NCBI RefSeq assembly: GCF_003387575.1 | Contig: NZ_QUAB01000041.1 | Coordinates: forward strand, 1 to 64,000 | From: Microbacterium bovistercoris | Lineage (GTDB): Bacteria > Actinomycetota > Actinomycetes > Actinomycetales > Microbacteriaceae | Length of the DNA stretch: 64,000 bases | Reading direction: 5' to 3' | Shown here: in pieces, positions 33,243-42,824 of the stretch | Layout: every line of letters begins with the position of its first letter | Numbering within the stretch: position 1 is the first letter of the stretch | The notes under the pieces: model-generated | What the model was told of the DNA's origin: nothing | The model's input: only the letters and a program-made list of their open reading frames with translations | Databases searched by the model: none | Translations under genes and position numbers: made by a program

Positions 33243-35837
33243 ATGCCTGTGCCGAGCCCGAAACCATCCCTCATATATCGTCCTGTCGCCGCAGTGACCG
33301 CGATCATCGCGGTCGCAGTGTCCGGCGGGGCGTTCGCCACGACGCCGGCCACCGCCGCTGAGCCAGGTGTCGTCGTGAACGAGATCGTCTACGACGACGT
33401 CGTGCCCGGCGCCGTCGACGCGATCGAGCTGTTCAACGCCGGCAACGGCGCTGTCGACGTGTCGGGGTGGGGCGTCTTCGACGACAAGCGCGACGAGTCC
33501 GGCACGATCCCGGCGGGCACGACTCTCGGCGCGGGAGAGTTCCTCGTACTGGAGAAGGGCGGCTCTCCGCTGGGGTTCCCCTTCGGGCTCGGCAAGGGTG
33601 ACACGGTCACGCTCGTGAACGCCTCGGGCGCGGATGTCGATTCATTCGCCTACACGGGGGATGCTCCGCTGGGTGACTGGTCGCGCTGCGCGGACGGCGG
33701 CGAGTGGGCCCCCGGAACGGCGCTCACGCTGGGTGCCTCGAACAACTGCGAAGCACCCGCGCTGCCTGGCCGCGTGCTGTTGAACGAGGTCGACTCGGGG
33801 CCCGCCGACTGGATCGAGCTGATCAACCCGGGCACCGAGGCAGCCGACCTCTCCGGTGTGGAGATCCGCGACAACTCGGACGACCACCGCTGGTTCTTCC
33901 CCGCCGGAGCGAGCATCGCAGGCGGCGAGCGCGTCGTCGTCGAGGCCTCGACGCCCGGCCTCGATGTGAACGGCGTTCCACAAGAGTTCCAGGCGGCCAT
34001 CGGCATCGGAGCATCCGACTCGATCCGCGTGTTCGCGGCCGACGGTACCCTGCTCGACCAGACCTCGTGGACCGGGCATCCCGCCATCGACGGCGATGAG
34101 GCGGCGGCGAGCTACGCGCGCTGCCCCGATGCGTCCGGCGCCTTCGCCCTGGCGCGAGTGACTCCCGGAGCTCCCAACGACTGCGTACTCCCGGACATCG
34201 CCGTGAACGAGGTGGAGTCCAACGGAGATGCGACCGACTGGGTCGAGATCATGAACACCGGCAGCACGCCCGTCGATCTGTCCGGTTGGACCCTGATGGA
34301 CAGCGACCCGGCGGGCCACGCGGCCGACGTCACCCCCGTGGCGGCGGGCACGACTCTCGCTCCCGGTGAGTTCTTCGTCTTCGACGGCGGCACCCACTAC
34401 GGCTTCGGCCTGGGTGGAGCGGATGTCGCGACGATCCGGAACGCCGACGGCCTCACCGTCGCGGAGTACGCCTGGAACGAGCACGCTGCCGTCACCTGGG
34501 CCCGCTGCCCCGATGGCACGGGAGAGTTCGCCGACGCGAAGAACGCGAGCAAGGGCACCGCGAACTGCGGCGACGGCGGCGGCGAGCAGCCCGGCGGTCC
34601 CGAGGAACCCGGGGCTGCGGCATGGCCGGGGTCGCCGGATGTGACGGTCGTCGATGAGACCGCGATGTTCCTGGAGGACTCCTCGGGGCTCGACACGCAG
34701 GCCACGCCCGACGGTACTGTGCTCTGGGCGGTCGACAACGGCACCGGCACCTTCTGGAAGCTGAACGCCGCGGCCGACGGCACGGCGACCTTCGCCGACG
34801 GCTGGGCGGACGGCAAGCGCGCCCGCTTCCAGCGCGACGCCGGCAACCCTGCCGCGGCCGGACCCGACTCGGAGGGCATCACGGTCGACGGCGAAGGCCG
34901 CGTCTACCTCGCATCCGAGCGCGACAACTCCAAGAAGGGCGTGAACCAGAACGTGGTCCTCGAGGTCGACCCGGACGCACCCGGTCCCGACGTGGTGGCG
35001 GACCGGGAATGGGACCTCACCGCGACCCTGCCGCAGGTCGCCGCGAACACCGGCATCGAGGCGGTCGAGTGGGTGGCCGACGAACGGCTCGCAGGCAAGC
35101 TGGTCGACCGGAACACCTCGGCGCCCTACGACCCGGCCCGCTACCCCGGGCACGGCGACGGGCTGTTCTTCGTCGCTGTCGAGGACAACGGCTTCGTCTA
35201 CGCCTACGCACTCGGCGACGACGGCGGCATCGCTCAGGTGGCCTCCATCGATCCCGGGCTCGGGGGAGTGATGGCCCTCGACTACGACACCGCCCTCGGC
35301 GGCCTGTGGGCCGTCTGCGATGATGGCTGCGAGGGACGTTCCGCTCATATCGCGTTCACCGGCTCGGTGCCGGAGATCTCCCTGTTCGATCGCCCGGCGG
35401 GCATGCCCAACCTCAACAACGAGGGCTTCGCGACCTCGCCCGAGTCCGTCGCGGTCCAGGGCGACGCTGCGCGCACCGCGCGCGCGGCATCCGGCCCGAC
35501 CGCGGATGCGGCGGCCGCGGCGGCACGTCCGGTGTGGTGGTTCGCCGACGGAGCCCAGCCCGCGGCGCTTCGCAGCGGCACCCTTCCCGCCGTCTCATCG
35601 GAGGTGCCGGGCGAGCCCGGTCCGGGTGAGGGCGGCTCCGGACCCGGCTCCGGTGGAGGAGAGTCGAGCCCCGGCCAGCCCGGCGGAGCGGGAACGTCGA
35701 CCGGTGAGGCCGCGGACGGCACGCTCGCCGCGACGGGCATGGATCCGAGCTTCCTCGCTCTGATCCCGATCGCTCTGCTGGCGGTGCTCGCGGGAGCGGT
35801 GCTGGTCCTCGTCGCACGCCGTCGCCGCGCCGCCTGA
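33243..35837 (+). CDS. surface protein with three lamin-tail-like domains, a propeller-like domain and a C-terminal anchor
   Basis: Predicted 864 residues. A signal peptide (VAAVTAIIAVAVSGGAFA, cut near TAA-EPG) leads into three related domains that start VVVNEIVYDD, VLLNEVDSG and IAVNEVESNG, each with an IELxNxGxxxxDLSGW core as in lamin-tail (LTD) domains. A second half from about residue 465 (VTVVDETAMFLEDSSGL, then DSEGITVDGEGRVYLASERDN) resembles SdiA-regulated or phytase-like beta propellers. The end has LAATGMD, a hydrophobic helix and RRRR, a sortase-like anchor with L-A-A-T-G in place of LPxTG. It acts outside the cell; the substrate is unknown. Confidence 0.82.
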   Translation: MPVPSPKPSLIYRPVAAVTAIIAVAVSGGAFATTPATAAEPGVVVNEIVYDDVVPGAVDAIELFNAGNGAVDVSGWGVFDDKRDESGTIPAGTTLGAGEFLVLEKGGSPLGFPFGLGKGDTVTLVNASGADVDSFAYTGDAPLGDWSRCADGGEWAPGTALTLGASNNCEAPALPGRVLLNEVDSGPADWIELINPGTEAADLSGVEIRDNSDDHRWFFPAGASIAGGERVVVEASTPGLDVNGVPQEFQAAIGIGASDSIRVFAADGTLLDQTSWTGHPAIDGDEAAASYARCPDASGAFALARVTPGAPNDCVLPDIAVNEVESNGDATDWVEIMNTGSTPVDLSGWTLMDSDPAGHAADVTPVAAGTTLAPGEFFVFDGGTHYGFGLGGADVATIRNADGLTVAEYAWNEHAAVTWARCPDGTGEFADAKNASKGTANCGDGGGEQPGGPEEPGAAAWPGSPDVTVVDETAMFLEDSSGLDTQATPDGTVLWAVDNGTGTFWKLNAAADGTATFADGWADGKRARFQRDAGNPAAAGPDSEGITVDGEGRVYLASERDNSKKGVNQNVVLEVDPDAPGPDVVADREWDLTATLPQVAANTGIEAVEWVADERLAGKLVDRNTSAPYDPARYPGHGDGLFFVAVEDNGFVYAYALGDDGGIAQVASIDPGLGGVMALDYDTALGGLWAVCDDGCEGRSAHIAFTGSVPEISLFDRPAGMPNLNNEGFATSPESVAVQGDAARTARAASGPTADAAAAAARPVWWFADGAQPAALRSGTLPAVSSEVPGEPGPGEGGSGPGSGGGESSPGQPGGAGTSTGEAADGTLAATGMDPSFLALIPIALLAVLAGAVLVLVARRRRAA

Positions 35838-35840
35838 GTA

Positions 35841-35875
35841 CGGCGGGAACCCCGGGAGAGCCGGGGTTCCCGCCG
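35841..35875 (+). terminator. terminator after the surface protein gene
   Basis: Perfect 15-base stem CGGCGGGAACCCCGG (35841-35855), loop GAGAG, complement 35861-35875, four bases after the stop codon. Confidence 0.85.
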
Positions 35876-35990
35876 CGTTCCGGAGTCGCTGCCATGAGAC
35901 CGATCCAGGGGTCAACCCCCTGCGCGTTGCGCTCCGTCTTCTCTACTGTTCACAGTGCTGTCACACGGTGTGAGAGCGGAGAGGGCACTC

Positions 35991-36407
35991 GTGCTTCCGG
36001 TGATCGATTCGCTGGCCCAGCTCGAGGATCTCGTCTGGGAGATGCCCGGTCTGGGCATCCGCTACTCCGCCGGCTGGGAGCATGATCGCGACGAGGAGTC
36101 GATCGATCACGAGAGCGGCCTTCCCCTTCCCGGCCTGTCGGTGAACCCGCTGGATCCGGAGCCGTGGTGGGATCGTCCACTGCGGCAGTGGCTGGCCCGT
36201 CAGCTGTGCCAGTACCGCCACCTCGCCGAGGAGGACGACGACCGGCACGCCTGGATCCTCGCCGGACGTCTCGTCGCGCGGGGCCCGGACTGCGAGCCGT
36301 TGTTCGCCGATGTCGAACCCGTCGCGGACCTCGCCCCCGAGGTCATCGCGGAGGCCGAGCGGGTCTACGCGAAGCACTTCGCGGTCGGACGCGGACCCAC
36401 CGACTGA
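35991..36407 (+). CDS. DUF6098-like protein, unknown function
   Basis: Predicted 138 residues from the GTG at 35991, preceded by GGAGAGG; an ATG at 35955 is open but its first residues do not look coding. The protein has DSLAQLEDLVWEMPGLGIRYSAGWEHD, then WWDRPLRQWLARQLCQYRHLAEEDDDRHAWILAGRLVARG. I recall small actinobacterial proteins of this type annotated as DUF6098. The chemistry is not known. It is flanked by a terminator on the left and a hydrolase on the right. Confidence 0.7.
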   Translation: MLPVIDSLAQLEDLVWEMPGLGIRYSAGWEHDRDEESIDHESGLPLPGLSVNPLDPEPWWDRPLRQWLARQLCQYRHLAEEDDDRHAWILAGRLVARGPDCEPLFADVEPVADLAPEVIAEAERVYAKHFAVGRGPTD

Positions 36408-36461
36408 GCACTGCAGGCCCCATATCGGGGTTCCGAGGCCCCGCCGGCGTACCGTGGCGTC

Positions 36462-37154
36462 ATGACGACGTTCGTGCTCATCCACGGCGGCGGGGACACC
36501 GGCTGGTCCTTCCACCTCGTGGCGGCGCAACTCGAGGCTCGCGGGCACGAGGTGATCGCCCCGGATCTCCCCGCCGGCGACGACGCGCTCCGGTTCGAGG
36601 ATTACGTCGACGCCGTCGTCGCGCTCGTCGACTCCGGCCGTGAGGTGGTCGTGCTCGGTCATTCCTTCGGTGCATTCACCGCCCCGCCGGTCGCCGCGCG
36701 ACTTTCCGCCGCCGCGCTCGTGCTCCTCGCCGGGATGGTGCCGAGGCCGGGCGAGAGCGCGGAGCAGTGGTGGACGGCGACGGGATACGCCGACGCGGTC
36801 GCCGCTCAGGCGGCGCGCGACGACGGGCTCACCGGCAACGACGATCCGTACGTGACCTACTACCACGACGTGCCGCGAGCTCTCGCGGAGGAGGCACTTC
36901 GTCGCGAGAGCGACCATCCGTCGACGGCCGCCTACGCCGAACCCTGGCCTCTCGCCGCGTGGCCCGACGTGCCCACCCATTTCCTGCTCTGCACCGAAGA
37001 CCGCTTCTTCCCGCCGGACCTGTTCCGCCGGATCGTTCCCGAACGCCTCGGCATCGTCCCCGACGAGGTGCCCGGCGGCCACTGCGTCGCGCTCAGCCGG
37101 CCGGCGGAGCTCGCGGACAGGCTCGAGGGGTACGCGGTTCCGACGCGGTCCTAG
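36462..37154 (+). CDS. alpha/beta-hydrolase, esterase-like
   Basis: Predicted 230 residues. FVLIHGGGDTGWSFHLVAAQL is the N-terminal oxyanion strand, VVVLGHSFGAFTAP the nucleophile, LCTEDRFFPPD the acid, and VPGGHCVALSRPAELAD the histidine. It resembles plant-type hydroxynitrile lyase or methyl esterase proteins found widely in actinobacteria. TACCGT at 36450-36455 lies six bases before the ATG, so it is probably leaderless and separately transcribed. Confidence 0.87.
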   Translation: MTTFVLIHGGGDTGWSFHLVAAQLEARGHEVIAPDLPAGDDALRFEDYVDAVVALVDSGREVVVLGHSFGAFTAPPVAARLSAAALVLLAGMVPRPGESAEQWWTATGYADAVAAQAARDDGLTGNDDPYVTYYHDVPRALAEEALRRESDHPSTAAYAEPWPLAAWPDVPTHFLLCTEDRFFPPDLFRRIVPERLGIVPDEVPGGHCVALSRPAELADRLEGYAVPTRS

Positions 37155-37200
37155 CGGCAGCGGGCTCCGGCGCCCGCCGGCTGAACCGATGTCGCGCGGA

Positions 37201-37842
37201 TCAGCGCATCGAGTTGTGCCGCATCCAGTCGTCCCAGCTCATCGACGCGCCGATGGTCACCGGGTCGGCGATCGAGGCCCGCAGGCCGCGCAGGTAGTAC
37301 TCGAGGTGGCGCAGGTTCAGCGCGCGGTCCTCATCGGGATCGTCGGATGCCGAGGGGCGCAGGTGCACGATCGCGGCCATGACGTCGCCGGGGCCGAAGC
37401 CCTCCGGAACGAGCGCCCGCTCGGCATCCTGCGCGACGAGTGCGCACAGCGCATCGTGCAGTTCTTCGGAGAGTCGCTCGATCTCGGGCGTCATCGGCAT
37501 GCTGCGGTTCAGCAGCGTCGGCAGGTGCCCGCCGGCCTGGCCGAGGTGCGTGCGCAGGAAGAGGGCGACTGCGCCATCCTCTCCGGCATCCGACGCGCTG
37601 GAGCGCGCCGTCTGCACGATGTCTTCGAGTGAGCTGCGGCGCAGCTCGCGGATCAGGTCGTCCTTGCTCGCGTAGCGGCGATAGATGCCGCCCACGCCGA
37701 TGCCGGCGCGCTCCGCGATCAGCGACATCGGCGCGTCATAGCCGCGTTCGGCGAACACGTCGCGCGCAGCTCGGAACAGGGCGGCGTCATTGGCGCGGGC
37801 CTCGCGGACCCGCCCGGGAGCGGCTGCGGGATCGTCGGGCAT
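37201..37842 (-). CDS. TetR family repressor of the MFS transporter
   Basis: Predicted 213 residues from the ATG at 37842, with TACCGT (minus strand, 37849-37854) six bases upstream. Helix-turn-helix: ARDVFAERGYDAPMSLIAERA then VGGIYRRYASKDDLI at about residues 22-60. It is divergent from the MFS gene and a perfect operator-like palindrome lies between, so it most likely represses the exporter until its ligand binds. Confidence 0.9.
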   Translation of the reverse strand: MPDDPAAAPGRVREARANDAALFRAARDVFAERGYDAPMSLIAERAGIGVGGIYRRYASKDDLIRELRRSSLEDIVQTARSSASDAGEDGAVALFLRTHLGQAGGHLPTLLNRSMPMTPEIERLSEELHDALCALVAQDAERALVPEGFGPGDVMAAIVHLRPSASDDPDEDRALNLRHLEYYLRGLRASIADPVTIGASMSWDDWMRHNSMR

Positions 37843-37882
37843 TTGGCCACGGTAGCAGAGGGGAGTTAGGCTCGGACGGGTG

Positions 37883-37898
37883 AACGGAACATTCCGTT
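37883..37898. promoter_or_regulatory. TetR operator between tetR and the MFS gene
   Basis: AACGGAA-CA-TTCCGTT: perfect 7-base arms around two bases, 15 bases upstream of the MFS start and 40 from the TetR start. Best read as the repressor site for the pair. Confidence 0.7.
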
Positions 37899-37913
37899 CC
37901 GATTGGAGACCCG

Positions 37914-39320
37914 ATGACGACCGACACGCTGCCCGTCGTGGCATCCGACCAGAACGACGGGGGACCGGCGTCGCCGCGACGCTGGTTCGTACTCGCCCTC
38001 GCCCTGGCGGTGCTGACCTACTCGATGATGCAGACGATGCTCCTGCCGGTGCTGCCCGCGCTGCAGAGCGCGCTGCACACCGACGGCATCGGCGTGAGCT
38101 GGATCCTCACCGCCTACCTGCTCAGCGGCGCCGTCGCGGCGCCGGTGCTGGGTTCGTTCGGCGACCGCTTCGGGCACCGCAGGATGCTGCTCATCGCCAT
38201 GGGCGTCTTCGTGGCCGGCAGCGTCGTCGCAGCGGTCGCGCCGAATCTGTCCGTCATCCTGATCGGCCGCGTGCTGCAGGGCGCCTCGACGGCGTCGTTC
38301 CCGCTGGCGCTCGCGATCGTCGGCACGCACCTGGCAGGCGACGCGCGTCGATCGGCAACGGGATGGCTCAGCGGCACCGTGGGGCTCGGTGCAGGACTCG
38401 CGCTCGTCATCGGCGGGATCATCGCCAGCCTCGCCCCGTGGCAGGTGCTGTTCTGGGTGGGCGCGGTGTTCGGGGCGGCGTCGATGCTCCTCGTCGCCAT
38501 CTCGGTGCCGTCTCACGCCGTGCACGGCCAGGCGTGTGTCGACTTCGCCGGCATCGGCCTTCTCGCTGCTCTCCTCGTCGGCGTCCTGCTGGTGGTGTCG
38601 CAGGCATCCAGCTGGGGGATCACCTCGCCGGGCATCATCACCTCGGCCGTCGTCGCCGTACTGGCCGGCATCGCGCTCTTCGTCGTCGAGCGGCGGGTGC
38701 CGGCGCCGCTGCTCGATCTCCCGGTGCTGTGGCGACCCACCATCGCCATCGGCAACCTGCTCGCCGTCCTCCTCGGCTTCGTGCCCTACCTCTTCTACGT
38801 GGGGATGCCGCTGCTGCTGCAGACCCCGCAGCCGGCCGGCGCCGGCATGGGCCCTCAGGCCACCGGCTGGGTGATGTTCCCCGGCACCATCGTCGCGTTC
38901 ATCGGCGGCCGGTTCGCCTCCGTGCTGATGCGCAGGATGCGCTCAGCCTGGGTCTCCGCCCTCGCCATGGCCTTGATCGCGGTCGGCGCGGTCGGCATCG
39001 CGCTCTGGCCGCATGATCTGACGGCGAACATCCTCTTCTACGCGGTCATGGGTCTGGGGGCGGGCATCGGCACGACGGTGGTCGCCGACCTCATCGCTCA
39101 GGGATCCGAGCCGCACGAGCTCGGCGGGCTGCTCGGCGTCAACGGCGTGCTGCGCACCGTCGGATCATCGTTCGGTGCACCGATCGCCATGCTGATCATC
39201 GCCGGCGGGTCGGGCGTCGGCGGGTTCGTGGCGCTGTTCCTCGTCGCTGCACTGGCCAGCATCCTGGGCGTCGTGCTGTCGATGTGTCTGCGGTCCGGGT
39301 CGCGCACGCGGGGCGAGTAA
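37914..39320 (+). CDS. MFS transporter, probable drug exporter
   Basis: Predicted 468 residues with up to 14 hydrophobic segments, of the DHA2 type. The motif-A loop [20 protein letters not shown] is at about residue 82, and the [17 protein letters not shown] region follows. Such exporters expel hydrophobic or cationic compounds by proton antiport. Control by the divergent TetR is likely. Its stop is 31 bases before thrS. Confidence 0.88.
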   Translation: MTTDTLPVVASDQNDGGPASPRRWFVLALALAVLTYSMMQTMLLPVLPALQSALHTDGIGVSWILTAYLLSGAVAAPVLGSFGDRFGHRRMLLIAMGVFVAGSVVAAVAPNLSVILIGRVLQGASTASFPLALAIVGTHLAGDARRSATGWLSGTVGLGAGLALVIGGIIASLAPWQVLFWVGAVFGAASMLLVAISVPSHAVHGQACVDFAGIGLLAALLVGVLLVVSQASSWGITSPGIITSAVVAVLAGIALFVVERRVPAPLLDLPVLWRPTIAIGNLLAVLLGFVPYLFYVGMPLLLQTPQPAGAGMGPQATGWVMFPGTIVAFIGGRFASVLMRRMRSAWVSALAMALIAVGAVGIALWPHDLTANILFYAVMGLGAGIGTTVVADLIAQGSEPHELGGLLGVNGVLRTVGSSFGAPIAMLIIAGGSGVGGFVALFLVAALASILGVVLSMCLRSGSRTRGE

Positions 39321-39351
39321 TCTGGGTACGACCCCTGGATGGAGATTGTCT

Positions 39352-41364
39352 GTGTCTGAGAACGCCCAGCCGAACGCCGAGAAGCGCGACGGCTTCGCCC
39401 TGTTCACCGACCGTTCTGTCATCGCGATGCGAGTGAACGGCGTCCTGAAGGACCTCGCCGCGACGGTGACCGAGACCGACGTCGTCGAGCCCGTCACGAT
39501 CGACAGTCCGGCCGGCCTGGACATCCTGCGGCACTCGACAGCTCACGTGCTCGCGCAGGCGGTGCAGCGCATCCGTCCCGAAGCGAATCTGGGCATCGGC
39601 CCCTTCATCACCGACGGCTTCTACTACGACTTCGGTGTGGAGACCCCGTTCACCCCTGAGGACCTGAAGGCCATCTCGAAGGAGATGCAGCGCATCGTCC
39701 GCGAGGGGCAGCGCTTCACGCGACGCGTCGTCTCCGAGGATGAGGCCCGTGCAGAGCTCGCGAACGAGCCGTTCAAGCTCGAGCTCATCGACCTCGCAGG
39801 CGGGCCGGGTTCGGGTGCGGACGCCGCAGAAGGGGCGTCGGTCGAGGTCGGTGCCGGTGAACTCACCATCTACGACAACGTCACGAAGGACGGGGAGGTC
39901 GCCTGGAAGGATCTCTGCCGCGGTCCGCACGTGCCCAGCACGCGCATGGTCGGCAATGGCTGGGACCTCACCCGGGTCGCTGCGGCGTACTGGCGCGGCA
40001 GCGAGAAGAACCCGCAGCTGCAGCGCATCTACGGCACCGCGTGGCCGACCAAGGAGGAGCTGCGCGCATATCAGGAGCGCCTGGCCGAAGCGGAGCGCCG
40101 CGACCACCGCAAGCTCGGCGCGGAGATGGACCTCTTCTCGTTCCCCGACGAGATCGGCTCGGGACTCGCGGTGTTCCACCCCAAGGGCGGCATCATCCGC
40201 TACGAGATCGAGGAGAACCTGCGCAAGCACCTGCTGCGCAACGGCTACGACCTCGTCAACAGCCCGCACATCACCAAGAAGGATCTGTTCCAGACCTCCG
40301 GTCACCTGCAGACCTACGCCGACGGCATGTTCCCGGCGATGCACCTCGACGAGCTCGTCGACGACGAGGGCAATGTCACCCGTCAGGGCCAGGACTACTA
40401 CCTGAAGCCCATGAACTGCCCGTTCCACAACCTCATCTTCCGTTCGCGCGGCCGCTCGTACCGAGAGCTCCCGCTGCGCCTGGCGGAGTTCGGCACCGTG
40501 TACCGGTACGAGAAGAGCGGCACGCTGTCGGGCCTCACCCGCGTGCGCGGCCTGACCCAGGACGACGCGCACATCTACGTCACCCAGGACCAGGTGCGCG
40601 AGGAGCTCACCACCAACCTGAACCTGGTGCTGGAGCTGCTGCGCGACTACGGCCTGAACGACTTCTACCTCGAGCTGTCCACGAATGAGGAGGGCAACCC
40701 GAAGTTCCTCGGCGAGCCCGAGCAGTGGAGCACCGCGATCGACACGCTGCGCGAGGTGGCGCTGCAGTCCGGCCTCGAACTGGTCGCGGATCCGGGCGGC
40801 GCGGCCTTCTACGGGCCGAAGATCTCCGTCCAGGCACGCGACGCCATCGGACGCACCTGGCAGATGTCGACCATCCAGCTCGACTTCAATCAGCCCGAGC
40901 GCTTCGAGCTGGAGTACACCGGCCCCGACGGGCAGAAGCACCGTCCGGTCATGGTGCACCGCGCGCTGCTCGGCTCGATCGAGCGCTTCTTCGCGATCCT
41001 GCTCGAGCACTACGCAGGCGACTTCCCGCTCTGGCTCGCGCCGGTGCAGGCCGTCGGCGTGCCGGTCGCCGAGGAGTACGCCGAGTACCTCGACGGCGTC
41101 ATCGGCCAGCTGAAGGCCGAGGGGCTGCGAGCCGAGGTCGACCACTCCGACGACCGGATGCAGAAGAAGATCCGCAACCACACCACGGCGAAGGTGCCGC
41201 TCATCCTCATCGCGGGGGAGCAGGACCGCTCGGCCGGCACCGTTTCGTTCCGGTTCCGCGACGGCACGCAGGAGAACGGCGTTCCGGTGGCGGATGCCGT
41301 GAACCGCATCCGGGCGGCCGTGGCGGCGCACACCAGGGTGATGGCCGCCGAGGACCTGGCGTGA
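39352..41364 (+). CDS. thrS: threonyl-tRNA synthetase
   Basis: Predicted 670 residues from the GTG at 39352, which has GGAG seven bases upstream; the frame allows a TTG two codons earlier. The N2 editing domain shows [14 protein letters not shown] near residue 58, the class II core [25 protein letters not shown] includes motif 2-like residues, and the C-terminal anticodon-binding domain has [25 protein letters not shown]. It loads Thr onto tRNA and edits Ser. No T-box leader is seen. The stop overlaps the HIT gene. Confidence 0.96.
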   Translation: MSENAQPNAEKRDGFALFTDRSVIAMRVNGVLKDLAATVTETDVVEPVTIDSPAGLDILRHSTAHVLAQAVQRIRPEANLGIGPFITDGFYYDFGVETPFTPEDLKAISKEMQRIVREGQRFTRRVVSEDEARAELANEPFKLELIDLAGGPGSGADAAEGASVEVGAGELTIYDNVTKDGEVAWKDLCRGPHVPSTRMVGNGWDLTRVAAAYWRGSEKNPQLQRIYGTAWPTKEELRAYQERLAEAERRDHRKLGAEMDLFSFPDEIGSGLAVFHPKGGIIRYEIEENLRKHLLRNGYDLVNSPHITKKDLFQTSGHLQTYADGMFPAMHLDELVDDEGNVTRQGQDYYLKPMNCPFHNLIFRSRGRSYRELPLRLAEFGTVYRYEKSGTLSGLTRVRGLTQDDAHIYVTQDQVREELTTNLNLVLELLRDYGLNDFYLELSTNEEGNPKFLGEPEQWSTAIDTLREVALQSGLELVADPGGAAFYGPKISVQARDAIGRTWQMSTIQLDFNQPERFELEYTGPDGQKHRPVMVHRALLGSIERFFAILLEHYAGDFPLWLAPVQAVGVPVAEEYAEYLDGVIGQLKAEGLRAEVDHSDDRMQKKIRNHTTAKVPLILIAGEQDRSAGTVSFRFRDGTQENGVPVADAVNRIRAAVAAHTRVMAAEDLA

Positions 41365-41903
41365 CGGACCAGCCGCACGTCGAGGGCGCCGACCACCTGG
41401 CCGGCGTCCCCGACGAGTTCCAGCGGCTGTGGACCCCGCACCGGATGGCGTACATCCAGGCCGGTCCTGAGCCGCTGCGCGAGGAGTGCCCGTTCTGCGA
41501 GGCGCCCAAGCATGCGGATGCCGAGCGGCTGATCGTCGCGCGCGGCGAGAGCGCCTACGTGCTGCTGAACCTGTTCCCGTACAACTCAGGCCACCTGCTG
41601 GTGTGTCCGTACCGGCACATCGCCACCTACGATCAGGCGACCCCGGAGGAGGTCGCCGAGATCGGCGCGCTCACGCAGACCGCGATGCGGGTGCTGCGCG
41701 AGGTCTCGAATTGCGACGGATTCAACCTGGGCATGAACCAGGGTGCGGTCGCGGGCGCAGGCGTCGACGCCCACCTGCACCAGCACATCGTGCCGCGCTG
41801 GCGGTCGGACGCGAACTTCTTCCCGATCATCGCGAAGACGAAGGCGCTGCCGCAGCTGCTCGGCGAGGTCCGCGAGGCCGTCGCGCACGCGTGGCCCCGC
41901 TGA
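41361..41903 (+). CDS. HIT-family nucleotide hydrolase/phosphorylase
   Basis: Predicted 180 residues from a GTG overlapping the thrS stop (GTGA). CPFCEAP near residue 38 could bind zinc; [20 protein letters not shown] and the catalytic HIT triad in [12 protein letters not shown] near residue 137 define the family. In M. tuberculosis the thrS-linked HIT protein (Rv2613c) acts on Ap4A. thrS-HIT coupling makes sense because tRNA synthetases make Ap4A. The usual PgsA-PimA block after HIT is absent here. Confidence 0.93.
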   Translation: MTDQPHVEGADHLAGVPDEFQRLWTPHRMAYIQAGPEPLREECPFCEAPKHADAERLIVARGESAYVLLNLFPYNSGHLLVCPYRHIATYDQATPEEVAEIGALTQTAMRVLREVSNCDGFNLGMNQGAVAGAGVDAHLHQHIVPRWRSDANFFPIIAKTKALPQLLGEVREAVAHAWPR

Positions 41904-41907
41904 ACGA

Positions 41908-41929
41908 CCCTTCGACAGGCTCAGGGACC
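41908..41929. repeat. 22-base dispersed repeat, copy 2 (inverted)
   Basis: CCCTTCGACAGGCTCAGGGACC, the exact reverse complement of the copy at 27061-27082. It fills most of the 41-base gap between the HIT and pyridoxal kinase genes, which converge. Confidence 0.8.
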
Positions 41930-41944
41930 CAGGGGGGCGAGGCG

Positions 41945-42796
41945 TCAGCGCACCTGGTGCGCGGTGAACTGCAGACGGGGGTTCGCGTAGTACTCCTGCG
42001 ACTCGACCAGCTGCAGCTCGCGCTCGCCCGACTCCAGCGTCGCCTTCAGCAGGTCGAAGACGCTGGACACCGTTCGCTCCAGGGCGAGCTTGGCGTCGCC
42101 CGTCTCCACGTAGTGCGCGGTGAACAGTGCGGCCGTCACGTCGCCCGAGCCGTTGGCCTTCATCGGAAGGTGCGGGGTGGCCACCAGCCAGGCGCCCTTG
42201 GCGTCGACGGCGAGCATCTCGATCGTGCCCTCCTCGCGATCAGGGCGCTCGACCGAGGTGACGAGCACGACGGAGGGACCCATGGCGCGGGCGAGGTCCA
42301 CCGATGCCAGCGTCTCGTCGAGGGTGGACGGCTCCGTCCGGGTCAGATACCCGAGCTCGAACTGGTTCGGGGTGATGATGTCGGCCACAGGCACGACGCG
42401 GTCACGGAGCAGCTCGGGGATCGCCGGCGCGACGAAGCATCCGGACTTCGCGTTGCCCATCACCGGGTCGCATGCGTACACGGCATCAGGGTTGGCGGCC
42501 TTGACCCGGGCGACTGCGTCGATGATCACGTCGCCGATGCCCTCGCCGCCCTGATAGCCGCTGAGCACCGCGTCGATCTTCGGCAGCACCCCGCGCTCCT
42601 CGATGCCGGTGATGACCTCACGCACATCGGCGGGGTCGATCAGCGGGCCACGCCAGGCGCCGTAGCCGGTGTGGTTCGAGAAGTTGACGGTGTAGACGGG
42701 AAGGACCTCGACGCCGATGCGCTGCAGCGGGAAGACGGCGGCGGAGTTGCCGACGTGACCGTAGGCGACAGCGGACTGGATCGAGAGGATCTTCAT
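41945..42796 (-). CDS. pdxY: pyridoxal kinase
   Basis: Predicted 283 residues. MKILSIQSAVAYGHVGNSAAVFPLQ opens the PdxY type of ribokinase-fold enzyme; YTVNFSNHTGYGAWRG and PHLPMKANGSGDVTAALFTAHYV (with the catalytic Asp in the GSGD motif) complete the active site. It phosphorylates pyridoxal to PLP as salvage. It sits beside a MocR regulator and the de novo pdxS-pdxT pair, forming one vitamin B6 locus. Confidence 0.94.
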   Translation of the reverse strand: MKILSIQSAVAYGHVGNSAAVFPLQRIGVEVLPVYTVNFSNHTGYGAWRGPLIDPADVREVITGIEERGVLPKIDAVLSGYQGGEGIGDVIIDAVARVKAANPDAVYACDPVMGNAKSGCFVAPAIPELLRDRVVPVADIITPNQFELGYLTRTEPSTLDETLASVDLARAMGPSVVLVTSVERPDREEGTIEMLAVDAKGAWLVATPHLPMKANGSGDVTAALFTAHYVETGDAKLALERTVSSVFDLLKATLESGERELQLVESQEYYANPRLQFTAHQVR

Positions 42797-42824
42797 CCCG
42801 CCATCCTCTCACCCCGTCGCACGG

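Noticed and set aside
36426..36461. Hairpin in the gap before the hydrolase at 36462
   Set aside because: Short and unstable; no T run. It does not separate from random GC-rich pairing.
39321..39351. A T-box riboswitch before thrS
   Set aside because: The gap to the MFS gene is only 31 bases, too short for a T-box leader.
39196..41331. A 711-codon open frame antisense to thrS
   Set aside because: Shadow of thrS. The composition is Arg/Asp/Gly-rich and unstructured.
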